Positions 16,069-24,476 of a stretch of DNA of 40,888 nucleotides are shown piece by piece. Source of the stretch: Sulfurimonas sp. (lineage in GTDB: Bacteria; Campylobacterota; Campylobacteria; Campylobacterales; Sulfurimonadaceae); contig NZ_JACUTS010000013.1 of assembly GCF_014859695.1 (NCBI RefSeq), positions 1 through 40,888 of the forward strand. The letters run 5' to 3'. The notes below the pieces were generated by a model. The model was not told the origin of the DNA. It did not search any database and saw nothing but the letters and a program-made list of their open reading frames with translations. Every line of letters begins with the position of its first letter. The first letter of the stretch is position 1. The position numbers and the translations under genes are program-made.

Positions 16069-17127
16069 ATGTCGTTAAAAAAAGTTTTAATCGCTATTTT
16101 TACCGCTCTTATTGTAGCAATACTCCTCTACAGCTATCTTACTCTGAACAAAGATTTTCTTATTATATATGCTACGATAGTCACGCTAATCGCCTTTACA
16201 TCCGTATACTTCTTAATAAAGAGCTCTTCTAAAAACACCGAAAATGCAGAGTCCATAAAGATAGACAACGGTGAAACTAGAGAGTTTAAAATATCGCAAA
16301 AAGAGTGTAAGAGCTTGATTGAAAACTCACAAATCGGTATTTTTACTACAACAATTGAAGGAGAGGTGCTTTATGCAAACGACTCACTAATGAAAATAAT
16401 GGGCTACGAATCACTCGATGAGCTTAGAGGTAAAAATATTATCAACGCATATAAAGATCCAGCGCAAAGGGCTTGTTTTCTCTCTGAGCTTAGAGAGCAT
16501 GGCAGGGTTGATAATATTGAGATGAATTTTTTAACAAAAAATAGAGAAGAAAAAGTTATACAAATCAGCGCGCATATTGAGGGAAATATTATCTCAGGGA
16601 TCTGCACCGACATAACAGAGAGAGTAGAGATGGAAAAAAATCTTGAAAAACTTGCGACGACTGATAAGCTTACATGCATATACAACCGCCATAAATTTGA
16701 TGAGATATTTAAAACTGAAGTAGAGCGTGCCTCAAGGTATAAAACTCCATTGACGCTAATAATGTTTGACATTGACCACTTTAAATATGTCAATGACAAC
16801 CATGGTCACGGTACAGGTGATGAGGTTTTACAAGGCGTTGTAAATATCGTAAAGAAAAACATAAGGGATGCAGATATTTTTGCAAGATGGGGAGGGGAGG
16901 AGTTTGTTATTTTGTCTCCTCAAACTGACAGCAAGAGCGCAACTGCTTTGACTGAGAAGTTAAGAAAAACGATAGAGAGTTATTCGTTTGTCAAAGACCT
17001 TACTATTACATGCAGCTTCGGCATTGCTTTTTATGAAGACAAAGATAGCACAGAGACTCTTATTAAGCGTGCAGATGCAGCTTTGTATAGAGCAAAAAAT
17101 CAAGGAAGAAACAGGGTCGAGGTGTAA
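16069..17127 (+). CDS. Membrane PAS-GGDEF diguanylate cyclase
   Basis: 352 residues. Two membrane segments (about 5-25 and 30-50) anchor a cytoplasmic PAS domain (about 77-190, with LIENSQIGIFTT and an ICTDITERVEMEK exit helix) and a GGDEF domain (191-352). The active-site motif is intact as GGEEF (275-279), and an inhibitory I-site R266-D-A-D269 lies five residues before it, so it should make cyclic di-GMP under product feedback. FDIDHFKYVNDNHGHGTGDEVL contains the metal-binding aspartate. AAAAGGGG precedes the ATG. The gene ends 7 bases from the convergent second cyclase. Diguanylate cyclases are generally lacking in C. jejuni, which supports an environmental relative. Confidence 0.93.
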   Translation: MSLKKVLIAIFTALIVAILLYSYLTLNKDFLIIYATIVTLIAFTSVYFLIKSSSKNTENAESIKIDNGETREFKISQKECKSLIENSQIGIFTTTIEGEVLYANDSLMKIMGYESLDELRGKNIINAYKDPAQRACFLSELREHGRVDNIEMNFLTKNREEKVIQISAHIEGNIISGICTDITERVEMEKNLEKLATTDKLTCIYNRHKFDEIFKTEVERASRYKTPLTLIMFDIDHFKYVNDNHGHGTGDEVLQGVVNIVKKNIRDADIFARWGGEEFVILSPQTDSKSATALTEKLRKTIESYSFVKDLTITCSFGIAFYEDKDSTETLIKRADAALYRAKNQGRNRVEV

Positions 17128-17134
17128 AATTTCT

Positions 17135-19774
17135 TTATGACCTAACCTGATTTCTGCCGCCTCTTTTTGCCTCATAGAGCTTATCATCCGCTCTTTTTAT
17201 ACTCTCTTCAATTTTATCACTCTGCTCATGAAGTGCAACTCCAAAACTGCAGGTTATGGTAGGCAGGTCGTCAAACTTGTGGTTTTGTATAACAAATCTT
17301 AAGTGTTCTGCCTGTCTTATAACATCTTCTACGGTTTTGGCATACATAACCACAATAAACTCCTCTCCGCCCCATCTAATGAGCTTGTCCTCTTTTCTTA
17401 TATAGCGCTCCACTAGCTTGACAAGCGTTTTTAAAACTTCATCGCCGGCATTGTGCCCGTAGTTGTCATTGACATCTTTGAAGTGGTCAATATCAAAGAG
17501 GATGATTCCGGTTTTGCCGTTTTGATTCTCGTTGTTATTGATAATACTCTGTATTGAGGAGTCAAAAAATGCTCTGTTGTAAGCGTCTGTAAGCGGGTCT
17601 TTAATCGCTTTTTGCTTCAGCTGCAGCTTCTCAAACATGGTGTCGCTTATGTCGCTGAAGTTTATTATATATGTTTGCGGATCGTAGTTATTTATGGAGA
17701 CCGAAAAAGCATGAGGCTTTTTATTTTTACTTAGCATAGATACGATTTTCTCTCTGCCTTGGAGATTTAGCAGACTTCTTATCCAGTGCTCCTCTTTTGG
17801 AAGCATTTTGCCCGCATGAAAGAATGTGTCGTCTTTTACAAAGAGATTGCTTATGCAGTGGTACTCTTTTGTAAAATCTTCTAAATCTTCATATCCGAAA
17901 AAATCGAAAAATTTCTGATTGGCAAAGAGTATTTTTCTAGAGTCAGTCAAAAGAACGATACTATCTTGAATATCTATAAATTTGCGAAGTTTATCCAAGT
18001 TGTTTTTTTGATCTGTGATATCCGTAATAACTCCCTCAATGCTCTCCACACCATTTTCGTCCATGCTAATCTTGGCACTCTCTTTAACCCACACGGTATC
18101 TCCGAGCGAGTTTACAATCCTGTACTCCATGGAGTACTCTTTGTCGTTGTTTAGCGCCTCTTTGATTCTTGCCTCTACGGCTTCTCTATCTTGGGGGTGA
18201 ATTATATCTCTGTAGTTTCTTACTCTGTTTAAGATAAATCCTTGAGCTTTATAGCCGGTAATTTTATGTACGGCACTGTTTATAAACAACATGGTCATGT
18301 CGCTATCAGTTTTAGACCTAAAGATGATGTCAGGAATATGATTGACTATGGATTCAAGCTCATTTTGCATAGATGAGATCTTTTTTTCATACTCAATGAT
18401 ATTCGTTATATCATGAACGGTTCCAACCGAGTGGATATGTCTGCCTTTTTCGTCATATGAGTGATGTGCATACTCATTTAAGTAGGCTATGGATCTGTCC
18501 TCTTTTATGATTCTGTGTTGAAGTTGATAGACGCTTTTTGTATCTATTGACTCTCTCCAAGTGTTGTCTAGCCTCTCTTTGTCATCCGGGTGAACATAGT
18601 TTAGAAAAATCTCATAAGTAGGTTCAAAAGATTGAGGTTGCGTATTCAAAATATTATATATTTCATCGCTCCATGTTAGCTTGTTTGTTTTTGCATCAAG
18701 CTCCCATGAGCCAAGCTTTGCAATGTGCTGTATCTCATTTAGTGTTTTGTTGCTTTTTTCAAAGCTCTTCTGTTTCTTTCGGACTTTATAGTAAAAATAT
18801 GTAAGCAGAGCAAGAAAAAAAACAATAATAGTGTCGATTACTCTATCTTTTTTAAACATATACTTAAGAGATGGATTTGAGCGGTTGACGACTATATAAG
18901 CAACATGTTGATTTGAGTATTTATTAAAAATAGGTATAAAAGTGGTTATATAAAATTTATCATCTAGACAGGTAAAAAAGTTAAAAGCATCGCCGCTTAA
19001 AATTTTCTCGCTTAAGTCGGGATGTTTGCCGATTAAATCTTCTATAAGCTTGTTTCCTTCTCCTGAAATGCTCTTCTCATAAAAATAGTTGCTGTTGATT
19101 TTGCTTTGTAAATAGTTGCTTTTTTCATTGTCAAAAACTTTTTTCTCGACAATATCTTTTTTGATTATAAACTCAACATCGGCAATAGCCTCATCCCTTA
19201 GATGCTTTACTATTTCATACATAGAGACCGAAATCTCTACGCTTCCATAGTGTTCTTCTTCATGGATGATGGGGTAGATGAATCTATAGCCGTTAAAAAT
19301 TCTTCCCTCTTCAAAGCCTGACACTGGTTCTTTGTATTTGTTCACATAAGCAACCGTGTCTCTTACTCCTTCTAGGCTATCTCCATACTTATCCACTCTG
19401 TGAAATCTCAAAAAACTCTCGTTATTTGGCAGATGAAAGTGAAGCTGCTTTATTTTAAAGAGCTGCATGGAGTTATAACTGTCTATTAAAAGAGAGTAGA
19501 GTTCCCCCCGTGCGCTGTTTTTCTCTGCAATATCTGTGCTGTTTGCTTTTTTCATCAAAGCATGAACTTCCGGCACGTTTATTTTAGTAGCGAAATATAT
19601 CTCAGAGTGAGTTTTATAGGCTTTTGTAATCGTGTTGTAGGTTATGCTAAGCATCTCTTTTTCTTGCTTTAAAACCTCTTTTTCATGGTTTTTTATTTGA
19701 TAGTAGGAGACAAAAAGAGTCGCCGCACTAATAGAGATAAAAAAAAGAAGATACTTTATAATTTCCTTGTTCAT
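17135..19774 (-). CDS. Cache-PAS-PAS-PAS-GGDEF diguanylate cyclase
   Basis: 879 residues. A membrane segment (about 7-26) leads into a long periplasmic sensor (about 30-310). Phrases there such as HFHLPNNESFLRFHR, GFEEGRIFNGYRFIYPI and YGSVEISVSMYEIV fit a double-Cache type ligand-binding domain. A second membrane segment lies around 312-330. Three PAS-like domains follow (about 345-465, 470-590 and 600-710), then the GGDEF domain with GGEEF (802-806) and I-site R793-K-E-D796. It is thus a predicted active cyclase responding to an external ligand. No phosphodiesterase domain is present. It is unrelated in sensor architecture to the neighbouring cyclase and is transcribed toward it. Confidence 0.92.
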   Translation of the reverse strand: MNKEIIKYLLFFISISAATLFVSYYQIKNHEKEVLKQEKEMLSITYNTITKAYKTHSEIYFATKINVPEVHALMKKANSTDIAEKNSARGELYSLLIDSYNSMQLFKIKQLHFHLPNNESFLRFHRVDKYGDSLEGVRDTVAYVNKYKEPVSGFEEGRIFNGYRFIYPIIHEEEHYGSVEISVSMYEIVKHLRDEAIADVEFIIKKDIVEKKVFDNEKSNYLQSKINSNYFYEKSISGEGNKLIEDLIGKHPDLSEKILSGDAFNFFTCLDDKFYITTFIPIFNKYSNQHVAYIVVNRSNPSLKYMFKKDRVIDTIIVFFLALLTYFYYKVRKKQKSFEKSNKTLNEIQHIAKLGSWELDAKTNKLTWSDEIYNILNTQPQSFEPTYEIFLNYVHPDDKERLDNTWRESIDTKSVYQLQHRIIKEDRSIAYLNEYAHHSYDEKGRHIHSVGTVHDITNIIEYEKKISSMQNELESIVNHIPDIIFRSKTDSDMTMLFINSAVHKITGYKAQGFILNRVRNYRDIIHPQDREAVEARIKEALNNDKEYSMEYRIVNSLGDTVWVKESAKISMDENGVESIEGVITDITDQKNNLDKLRKFIDIQDSIVLLTDSRKILFANQKFFDFFGYEDLEDFTKEYHCISNLFVKDDTFFHAGKMLPKEEHWIRSLLNLQGREKIVSMLSKNKKPHAFSVSINNYDPQTYIINFSDISDTMFEKLQLKQKAIKDPLTDAYNRAFFDSSIQSIINNNENQNGKTGIILFDIDHFKDVNDNYGHNAGDEVLKTLVKLVERYIRKEDKLIRWGGEEFIVVMYAKTVEDVIRQAEHLRFVIQNHKFDDLPTITCSFGVALHEQSDKIEESIKRADDKLYEAKRGGRNQVRS

Positions 19775-19808
19775 TAAAGCCTATTTTTGTAGAGAAATTT
19801 ATGGCGCA

Positions 19809-19814
19809 ATTATA
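19809..19814 (-). promoter_or_regulatory. Possible -10 box of the Cache-PAS cyclase
   Basis: TATAAT on the minus strand, 34 bases before the ATG at 19774, in the short gap behind tRNA-Glu. No good -35 is present at the proper distance, which is usual in this phylum. Confidence 0.45.
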
Positions 19815-19886
19815 GCGTTAATTTTTGAGGGCATAATAAAGACAATTTATTAATTAGTTTAAAAAAAGGAGTTTATAGAAAAAAGT

Positions 19887-19961
19887 TGGTGACCCCGAGG
19901 AGAATTGAACTCCTGTAACATGGATGAAAACCATGGATCCTTACCGCTAGACGACGGGGCC
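19887..19961 (-). tRNA. tRNA-Glu (TTC)
   Basis: Minus-strand cloverleaf with acceptor GGCCCCG paired to CGGGGTC (one G-T pair), D arm GTCTAGCGGTAAGG, anticodon loop TTTTCAT (anticodon TTC), T arm GGAGTTCAATTCTCC and an encoded CCA (19887-19889). It lies 117 bases downstream of tRNA-Lys and is probably in the same transcript. Confidence 0.96.
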
Positions 19962-20078
19962 AAATTTTATTTTTCTCTGCGTCAAATCTAATTTTTCATT
20001 CGTCATGTACCATTTGTACACTTCCTCATTAAAAAAATCAAATTTTCCTTGACAAAAGAAAAAATTAATATCTATATA

Positions 20079-20154
20079 TGGTGTCCTGTGATGGATTCGA
20101 ACCATCGGCCACATCATTAAAAGTGACGTGCTCTACCAGCTGAGCTAACAGGAC
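20079..20154 (-). tRNA. tRNA-Lys (TTT)
   Basis: Minus-strand cloverleaf with acceptor GTCCTGT paired to ACAGGAC, D arm TAGCTCAGCTGGTAGAGC, anticodon loop CTTTTAA (anticodon TTT), T arm GATGGTTCGAATCCATC and encoded CCA (20079-20081). First gene behind the strong promoter at 20192-20220. Confidence 0.97.
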
Positions 20155-20191
20155 TTGTTTTATGCCTCAAACCTATTGTTTGTGGACGCGA

Positions 20192-20220
20192 ATTATAGAC
20201 AAATAGGAACTGCTTGTCAA
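20192..20220 (-). promoter_or_regulatory. Consensus sigma-70 promoter of the tRNA-Lys/tRNA-Glu unit
   Basis: TTGACA (20220-20215) and TATAAT (20197-20192) on the minus strand are exact consensus boxes with 17-bp spacing, 37 bp before the tRNA-Lys 5' end. It faces away from the Bat genes that start at 20266. Confidence 0.9.
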
Positions 20221-20265
20221 GAAAAAAGAGTATAAATTTGAAAATTTTTAGTTAAAATACATTTA

Positions 20266-21189
20266 ATGAATTACTTTAGTTTTGAATATGCCTATCTTAT
20301 CCTACTATTGCTTCCCATTTTATACTGTATGTATAAGTGCAGGGAGCAGATGAAGTCTAGATTTTTCGTCCATCTGCACTTTTTATCTGCAAAAAAGAGT
20401 TTCATAAAACTTGAGAGGCTTTTAAAAATCATTATCTTTATCTTGCTCTGCGCTGCGCTCGCTTCACCTATAGTCGTAGATAAATTTAACCCCCTAAACA
20501 GGCACGGAAAAGATATCGTCCTCTCAATCGACGGGAGCGGTTCTATGGGCTCATCGGGGTTTGATATGGAAGATGAGATTAGCAAAGGAGAGAGACTTAG
20601 CCGTTTTGAGATTGCAAAACTTATTACTGCTGATTTTATATACAAACGTGAGAGCGACAACATAGGAGTAGTGCTCTTTGGCGATTTCGCTTTTATCGCC
20701 TCTCCCATAACTTACGAAAAAGAGATAGTTGTTGATATGCTTAACTACCTGACACACGGCATGGCAGGACAAAATACGGCAATAGGAGAGGGCATAGCTC
20801 TAGGAGTGCGAGCGTTTAAACACTCAAAAGCAAAAAGCAAAATCATCATACTTTTTACGGACGGTGAGCACAACAGCGGAGATATCTCACCAAAAGATGC
20901 CATAGAGCTGGCAAAAGAGCGTGGTATTAAGATATATACAGTCGGCATGGGCAACAGAGGCGAGGCAGATGAGGCGCTTTTGCAAAAGATTGCCCATGAG
21001 AGCGGCGGCGAGTTTTTTTATGCAGAATCGGCAGGGGAGTTAAAAAAGATCTGCAAGAAGATTAATGAACTCGAATCCTCAAAGATAAAGAGCAGGGAGT
21101 ATCTCTTGAAAGATTACTACTACTGGACGGCTCTGCTTCTAGCGCTGGCTATTTTGCTCTTTTTACTCTATAGAGAGGCAAAAAAATGA
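20266..21189 (+). CDS. BatA-like VWA membrane protein, set 1
   Basis: 307 residues: membrane segments near 8-22 and 52-72, a von Willebrand A domain (about 83-265) and a C-terminal membrane segment (about 283-302), the BatA layout. The metal-ion site is intact (D89-G-S-G-S93, with FTDGEHNSG as the later motif). Bat proteins are thought to act with a MoxR ATPase in envelope maintenance or stress tolerance; the molecular role is not settled. It is a paralogue of the protein at 30071-31000: both share DNIG-V-FG, FIASP-TY and GMAG. It opens a 14-kb same-strand run. No ribosome binding site is obvious before the ATG. It overlaps the next gene by 4 bases. Confidence 0.88.
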   Translation: MNYFSFEYAYLILLLLPILYCMYKCREQMKSRFFVHLHFLSAKKSFIKLERLLKIIIFILLCAALASPIVVDKFNPLNRHGKDIVLSIDGSGSMGSSGFDMEDEISKGERLSRFEIAKLITADFIYKRESDNIGVVLFGDFAFIASPITYEKEIVVDMLNYLTHGMAGQNTAIGEGIALGVRAFKHSKAKSKIIILFTDGEHNSGDISPKDAIELAKERGIKIYTVGMGNRGEADEALLQKIAHESGGEFFYAESAGELKKICKKINELESSKIKSREYLLKDYYYWTALLLALAILLFLLYREAKK

Positions 21190-22607
21190 CCCTGTTGTAT
21201 CCGCAATATTTCTGGCTTTTACTGCTGCTTCTGCCACTTTTTATAAAGAGGGATATAAGAGAGTTTAGAGTGAGCGTGTACGGCTACATGCTAACTTTTC
21301 TTTTTATCGTTGCGGCGCTCTCAAGACCCGTCATAGAACAAGAGCCTATTGAGTCAAAACAGATGCTTAGCGACGTTATCATAGGAGTTGACCTCTCTTT
21401 CTCCATGCAGGGAAGCGATTTGGAGCCGACAAGGCTTGGCTTTGCAAAAGAGATGTTAAAAAAACTGGTTGAAGTTGAACAAAAGAGCAGGTTCAGCGTT
21501 CTTGGATTTACTACAAATGCGATTGTCCTCTCTCCGCTAACCGAAGATAGGGAGCTTTTGCTTCACCTTTTTGGCGCACTTGATGAGAAGTTTATCATTA
21601 CGCAGGGAAGCTCTATCATGTCGGCTCTTAAACTCTCAAGAAAGATGTCCGCTTCAAAAAAAGCTACGGTTGTGCTCTTTAGCGACGGCGGAGATGAGCT
21701 TGGTTACGAGGCGGAGGCGCATTTTGCCAAAGAGAACTCTTTGGTTGTAAATATTTTTATGACAGCCTCCGCAACGGGTTCAACTCTAAGGCAAGAAAAC
21801 GGAGAACTTTTAAAAGATGAGCTGGGCGATATTGTCGTAAGCCGCCAAAACAGTGCATCTAAAGAGATTTGCGATGCTACGGGCGGAGTCTATACCAAAG
21901 ATTTTGACGAGCTTCTTGATGCACTTGATGCGCAAAAGAGCAAAGATAAAGAGAGTAAAACGACCATCATGAGAAATTTGGAGCTTTTTCAGTACTTTAT
22001 AGCCTTGGCGATTATCACCTTTTTGGTAAGCGTGACGACTCTAAAGAGATATGTAGTTATGTTTTTGCTTCTCTTTGGTGTGCATCTGAGTGCAAGCCAA
22101 AACATGGAGTTTTTCAATAAAGCGACACAGTTTTACAGAAGCGGCGAGTATGAAAAAGCGCTGCAAAATTTTGAGATGCTAAGGTCAGCCGATGCAGAGA
22201 CTAAATCCATAATCTACTACAATATAGGAAACTCTTTTGTAAGACTTCAGCAGTTTAAAAAGGCAAGAGAGGCGTATATAAAATCTTTAACGCTCATCTA
22301 CTCCAAAGAGGCGGATGAAAATCTGGAGTTTATCCGCGGGGTTGGAGAGAAAAAAGAGATGAGTACAGGGCAACAGCAGAGCAAAGAGAAGTCGGCACTT
22401 GCAAAAAAAGAGCAGAGCAAAAAGCAAAAAGAGGGCGGCGGTTCAAACATGCAAGTGAGTGCGGCTGCAAGCAGCGGGTCGGACGATAAGGGTAAGAAAG
22501 CAAAAGCCCAAAGCCGGATAAATTTAGACGGCGGCAAAGCAAAACTCAGCTCAAGGCAGTATGAGCTTATAAACAAGAGGAGGGTAGATGAAAAAAAGCC
22601 TTGGTAG
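21186..22607 (+). CDS. BatB-BatC fusion (VWA plus TPR), set 1
   Basis: 473 residues. N-terminal membrane segments (about 8-20 and 34-48) and a VWA domain (about 62-250) with metal-site D69-L-S-F-S73 and FSDGGDELG are BatB-like. After a membrane segment (about 270-298) comes a periplasmic TPR region (about 310-385, with YYNIGNSFVRLQQFKKAREAY) as in BatC, then a Lys/Ser/Gly-rich tail ending in KKPW. In several bacteria BatB and BatC are separate genes. The paralogue at 30997-32808 has the same fused order and also ends in KPW, so the fusion preceded the duplication. It overlaps BatA by 4 and BatD by 20 bases. Confidence 0.87.
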   Translation: MTLLYPQYFWLLLLLLPLFIKRDIREFRVSVYGYMLTFLFIVAALSRPVIEQEPIESKQMLSDVIIGVDLSFSMQGSDLEPTRLGFAKEMLKKLVEVEQKSRFSVLGFTTNAIVLSPLTEDRELLLHLFGALDEKFIITQGSSIMSALKLSRKMSASKKATVVLFSDGGDELGYEAEAHFAKENSLVVNIFMTASATGSTLRQENGELLKDELGDIVVSRQNSASKEICDATGGVYTKDFDELLDALDAQKSKDKESKTTIMRNLELFQYFIALAIITFLVSVTTLKRYVVMFLLLFGVHLSASQNMEFFNKATQFYRSGEYEKALQNFEMLRSADAETKSIIYYNIGNSFVRLQQFKKAREAYIKSLTLIYSKEADENLEFIRGVGEKKEMSTGQQQSKEKSALAKKEQSKKQKEGGGSNMQVSAAASSGSDDKGKKAKAQSRINLDGGKAKLSSRQYELINKRRVDEKKPW

Positions 22608-23691
22608 AGTATTTTTAATAGTTTTTATATTTTTGCAAGCAGGACTTTTTGCTTCGACATATACATGGAGTGCCTACGCAAACAAAACTACTGCGTATCT
22701 TCATGAAGCTATCCATCTTAAATATGTTTGCAGTTTCAGCGATGCTTCGGAACTATATACCATTGAGTTTAATCCCTCAGGAGAGTATGAGAAATTCACT
22801 CTTAAAAACCTAAGAAGCAGTGAGCAGATAGTTGATGGCAAGAGGGTAAACAGTTATGAGTTTGTAGCGTTTGCAAAAGAAGCGCTCGAGATAGAGTTTG
22901 CGTTTGAAGCCATCATGAAAAAGACCACAAAAGAGTCGATTGAAGATACCGTCATTGGAAGAGACAATGTCAAAAAAGAGGACTTTAAAAAAGAGCCTTT
23001 TAAGCAGAAGGTTTTAAGAGTTAATGTCAAAGAGACAAACACTCCGCTTGTCGGAGATTTTGCCATTGAAACAAAAAAAAATGAGCCAAAAGTAAAGGCG
23101 TATGAGCCGTACCGCATGCAGGTGTCAATCAAGGGAGTGGGAAATTTTGAAGCACTAAAACCTATAGCCTTTAATATCGAGGGCGTAAGAGTTTTTGCAG
23201 AAGAGATTGCTCGGGATTATAAACTTAGCGAAGATGGTTTACATGGAGAGTGGATACAGAAATTTGCGTTTGTCTCAGAGAAAGATTTTAGGGTTCCAAG
23301 GGTTGAGATAGAGTATTTCAGTCTTAGGGAGCAAAAATTGAAAAAGTTTGTCATAAATGCTCTAGATGTGAGCGTTGAAGCAGGCTTTAGCAAAGAGGAG
23401 CTTCTTGATGAGGAGCCAAAGAAAAGTTTTGAGTTTGACTATAGTTACCTCTACTATCTTTTAGCATTTGTAGCAGGATTTTTAGTTGCAAAAATAAAGG
23501 TAAAAAAAAGAGTTGCCAAGAAAAGCAGCGATGAAGAGTTTAGACAAAAGGTGCAAGAGGCAAAATCACTTGATGAGCTGATGATTTTGCTGGTTTTAAA
23601 AGATGCAAAGAGGTATGAGAAGATTATCTCTGATATTGAGACAAAAAAAGTAGCTTCGCTTAAAAATGCAAAGAGGTTAATAGTAGATTAA
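22588..23691 (+). CDS. BatD-like protein, set 1
   Basis: 367 residues. A signal peptide (about 1-22), a periplasmic beta-sandwich type region, a late membrane segment (about 283-299) and a basic cytoplasmic tail reproduce the BatD layout in shortened form. The stretch LVGDFAIE, then GVGNFEALKPIAF and FAFVSEKDFRVPRVEIEYF, is matched closely in the larger paralogue at 32822-34249 (LVGDFAIE, GEGNLEDIKSF, IAFVADRDFTIP). About 100 residues of the N-terminal part of that paralogue are missing here. The gene starts inside the end of the BatB-BatC gene. It closes set 1, which has no moxR, DUF58 or DUF4381-like gene of its own. Confidence 0.82.
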   Translation: MKKSLGRVFLIVFIFLQAGLFASTYTWSAYANKTTAYLHEAIHLKYVCSFSDASELYTIEFNPSGEYEKFTLKNLRSSEQIVDGKRVNSYEFVAFAKEALEIEFAFEAIMKKTTKESIEDTVIGRDNVKKEDFKKEPFKQKVLRVNVKETNTPLVGDFAIETKKNEPKVKAYEPYRMQVSIKGVGNFEALKPIAFNIEGVRVFAEEIARDYKLSEDGLHGEWIQKFAFVSEKDFRVPRVEIEYFSLREQKLKKFVINALDVSVEAGFSKEELLDEEPKKSFEFDYSYLYYLLAFVAGFLVAKIKVKKRVAKKSSDEEFRQKVQEAKSLDELMILLVLKDAKRYEKIISDIETKKVASLKNAKRLIVD

Positions 23692-23741
23692 ATCTTTTTT
23701 AACTAGAATGATTTAAAATATATACATACAGTGGAGTGGAA

Positions 23742-24476
23742 GTGAGATATTTTTTAATAATTGCTACATTTTTTTTGGCTTTAGCTCTTGCGGATAAGAG
23801 CGTAGTTAAGAGTATTACGATAAACCAGATGCTCTACCCCGATAAAACGTTTTTACAAGTCAAAGAGATAGCTTTAGATGAGGTAAAAAAGGCGGCTGCA
23901 AAAGAGATATACGGCGAAGTTCTAATCTCTGAGACGGTAATGTTAGGCGGTAAAGTCTTAGATGATGTGGTACGCGAACAAGCGGGCGGCTTGGTGCGTA
24001 TAAAGGGAGAGCCCAAGTTTAGAAACGGCGAGAATTTCGGGGACATTGTAGTAACCGTTGAGGCGTATGCAACGGATGAAGATCTAAAAAACAGAGCCAA
24101 TCAGAGCAGTAGCAAAGAGTTTGACATTGACACGGCAGATGAGAGAATATCTCAGATAAGGCGCGGTTTTTACGGTGTGTGGAGCGGATTTATTATGAAG
24201 AGTGGCGGAAGCAGCAGCGATGTTCTTATAAAGATAACAGACTCGGGAGAAGCTACCATAAGATATATTGCTTCAAACTGCGGCGGGGAGCTCATTATCC
24301 AAAGGAAGAGTCCGACAAAAGTAAGATTCCAGCAGAAACTAAACTACGGAGACGACAGGTGCGCAGATAGGCTTTTTGTCGAGCTCAAGAAGATAAACGA
24401 TACACAATCTCTATATATGCTCCTTGATGAAGATGATAGGGAAGTAGCCAAAGGCACGCTCTATAGAGAGGAGTAG
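23742..24476 (+). CDS. Exported protein of unknown function, FlgT-N/LPP20-like N-terminus
   Basis: I do not recognise this gene as a whole. I chose the GTG at 23742 because GGAG lies 5 bases before it; another GTG at 23736 has no such site. A signal peptide (RYFLIIATFFLALALA) is followed by a region (about 25-115) in which an AAAKEIYGEVLI helix, conserved Gly-Gly turns and a final VTVEAYAT strand resemble the FlgT N-terminal or LPP20-type fold. A C-terminal part (about 135-244) starts GVWSGFI and has two cysteines (SNCGGEL and DDRCADR) that could form a disulfide, like small secreted beta-sandwich domains. It abuts the LPP20 lipoprotein gene without a gap, so it probably works with it in the envelope. 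Confidence 0.7.
   Translation: MRYFLIIATFFLALALADKSVVKSITINQMLYPDKTFLQVKEIALDEVKKAAAKEIYGEVLISETVMLGGKVLDDVVREQAGGLVRIKGEPKFRNGENFGDIVVTVEAYATDEDLKNRANQSSSKEFDIDTADERISQIRRGFYGVWSGFIMKSGGSSSDVLIKITDSGEATIRYIASNCGGELIIQRKSPTKVRFQQKLNYGDDRCADRLFVELKKINDTQSLYMLLDEDDREVAKGTLYREE

Noticed and set aside
19962-20078. Separate promoter or gene between tRNA-Lys and tRNA-Glu
   Set aside because: Only poor promoter-like boxes and a short GTAC-type inverted repeat are present; one transcript from the promoter at 20192-20220 explains both tRNAs.
20253-20258. TAAAAT as a -10 giving a leaderless BatA transcript
   Set aside because: No -35 at the proper distance, and the match is only A/T-rich; I could not separate it from background.
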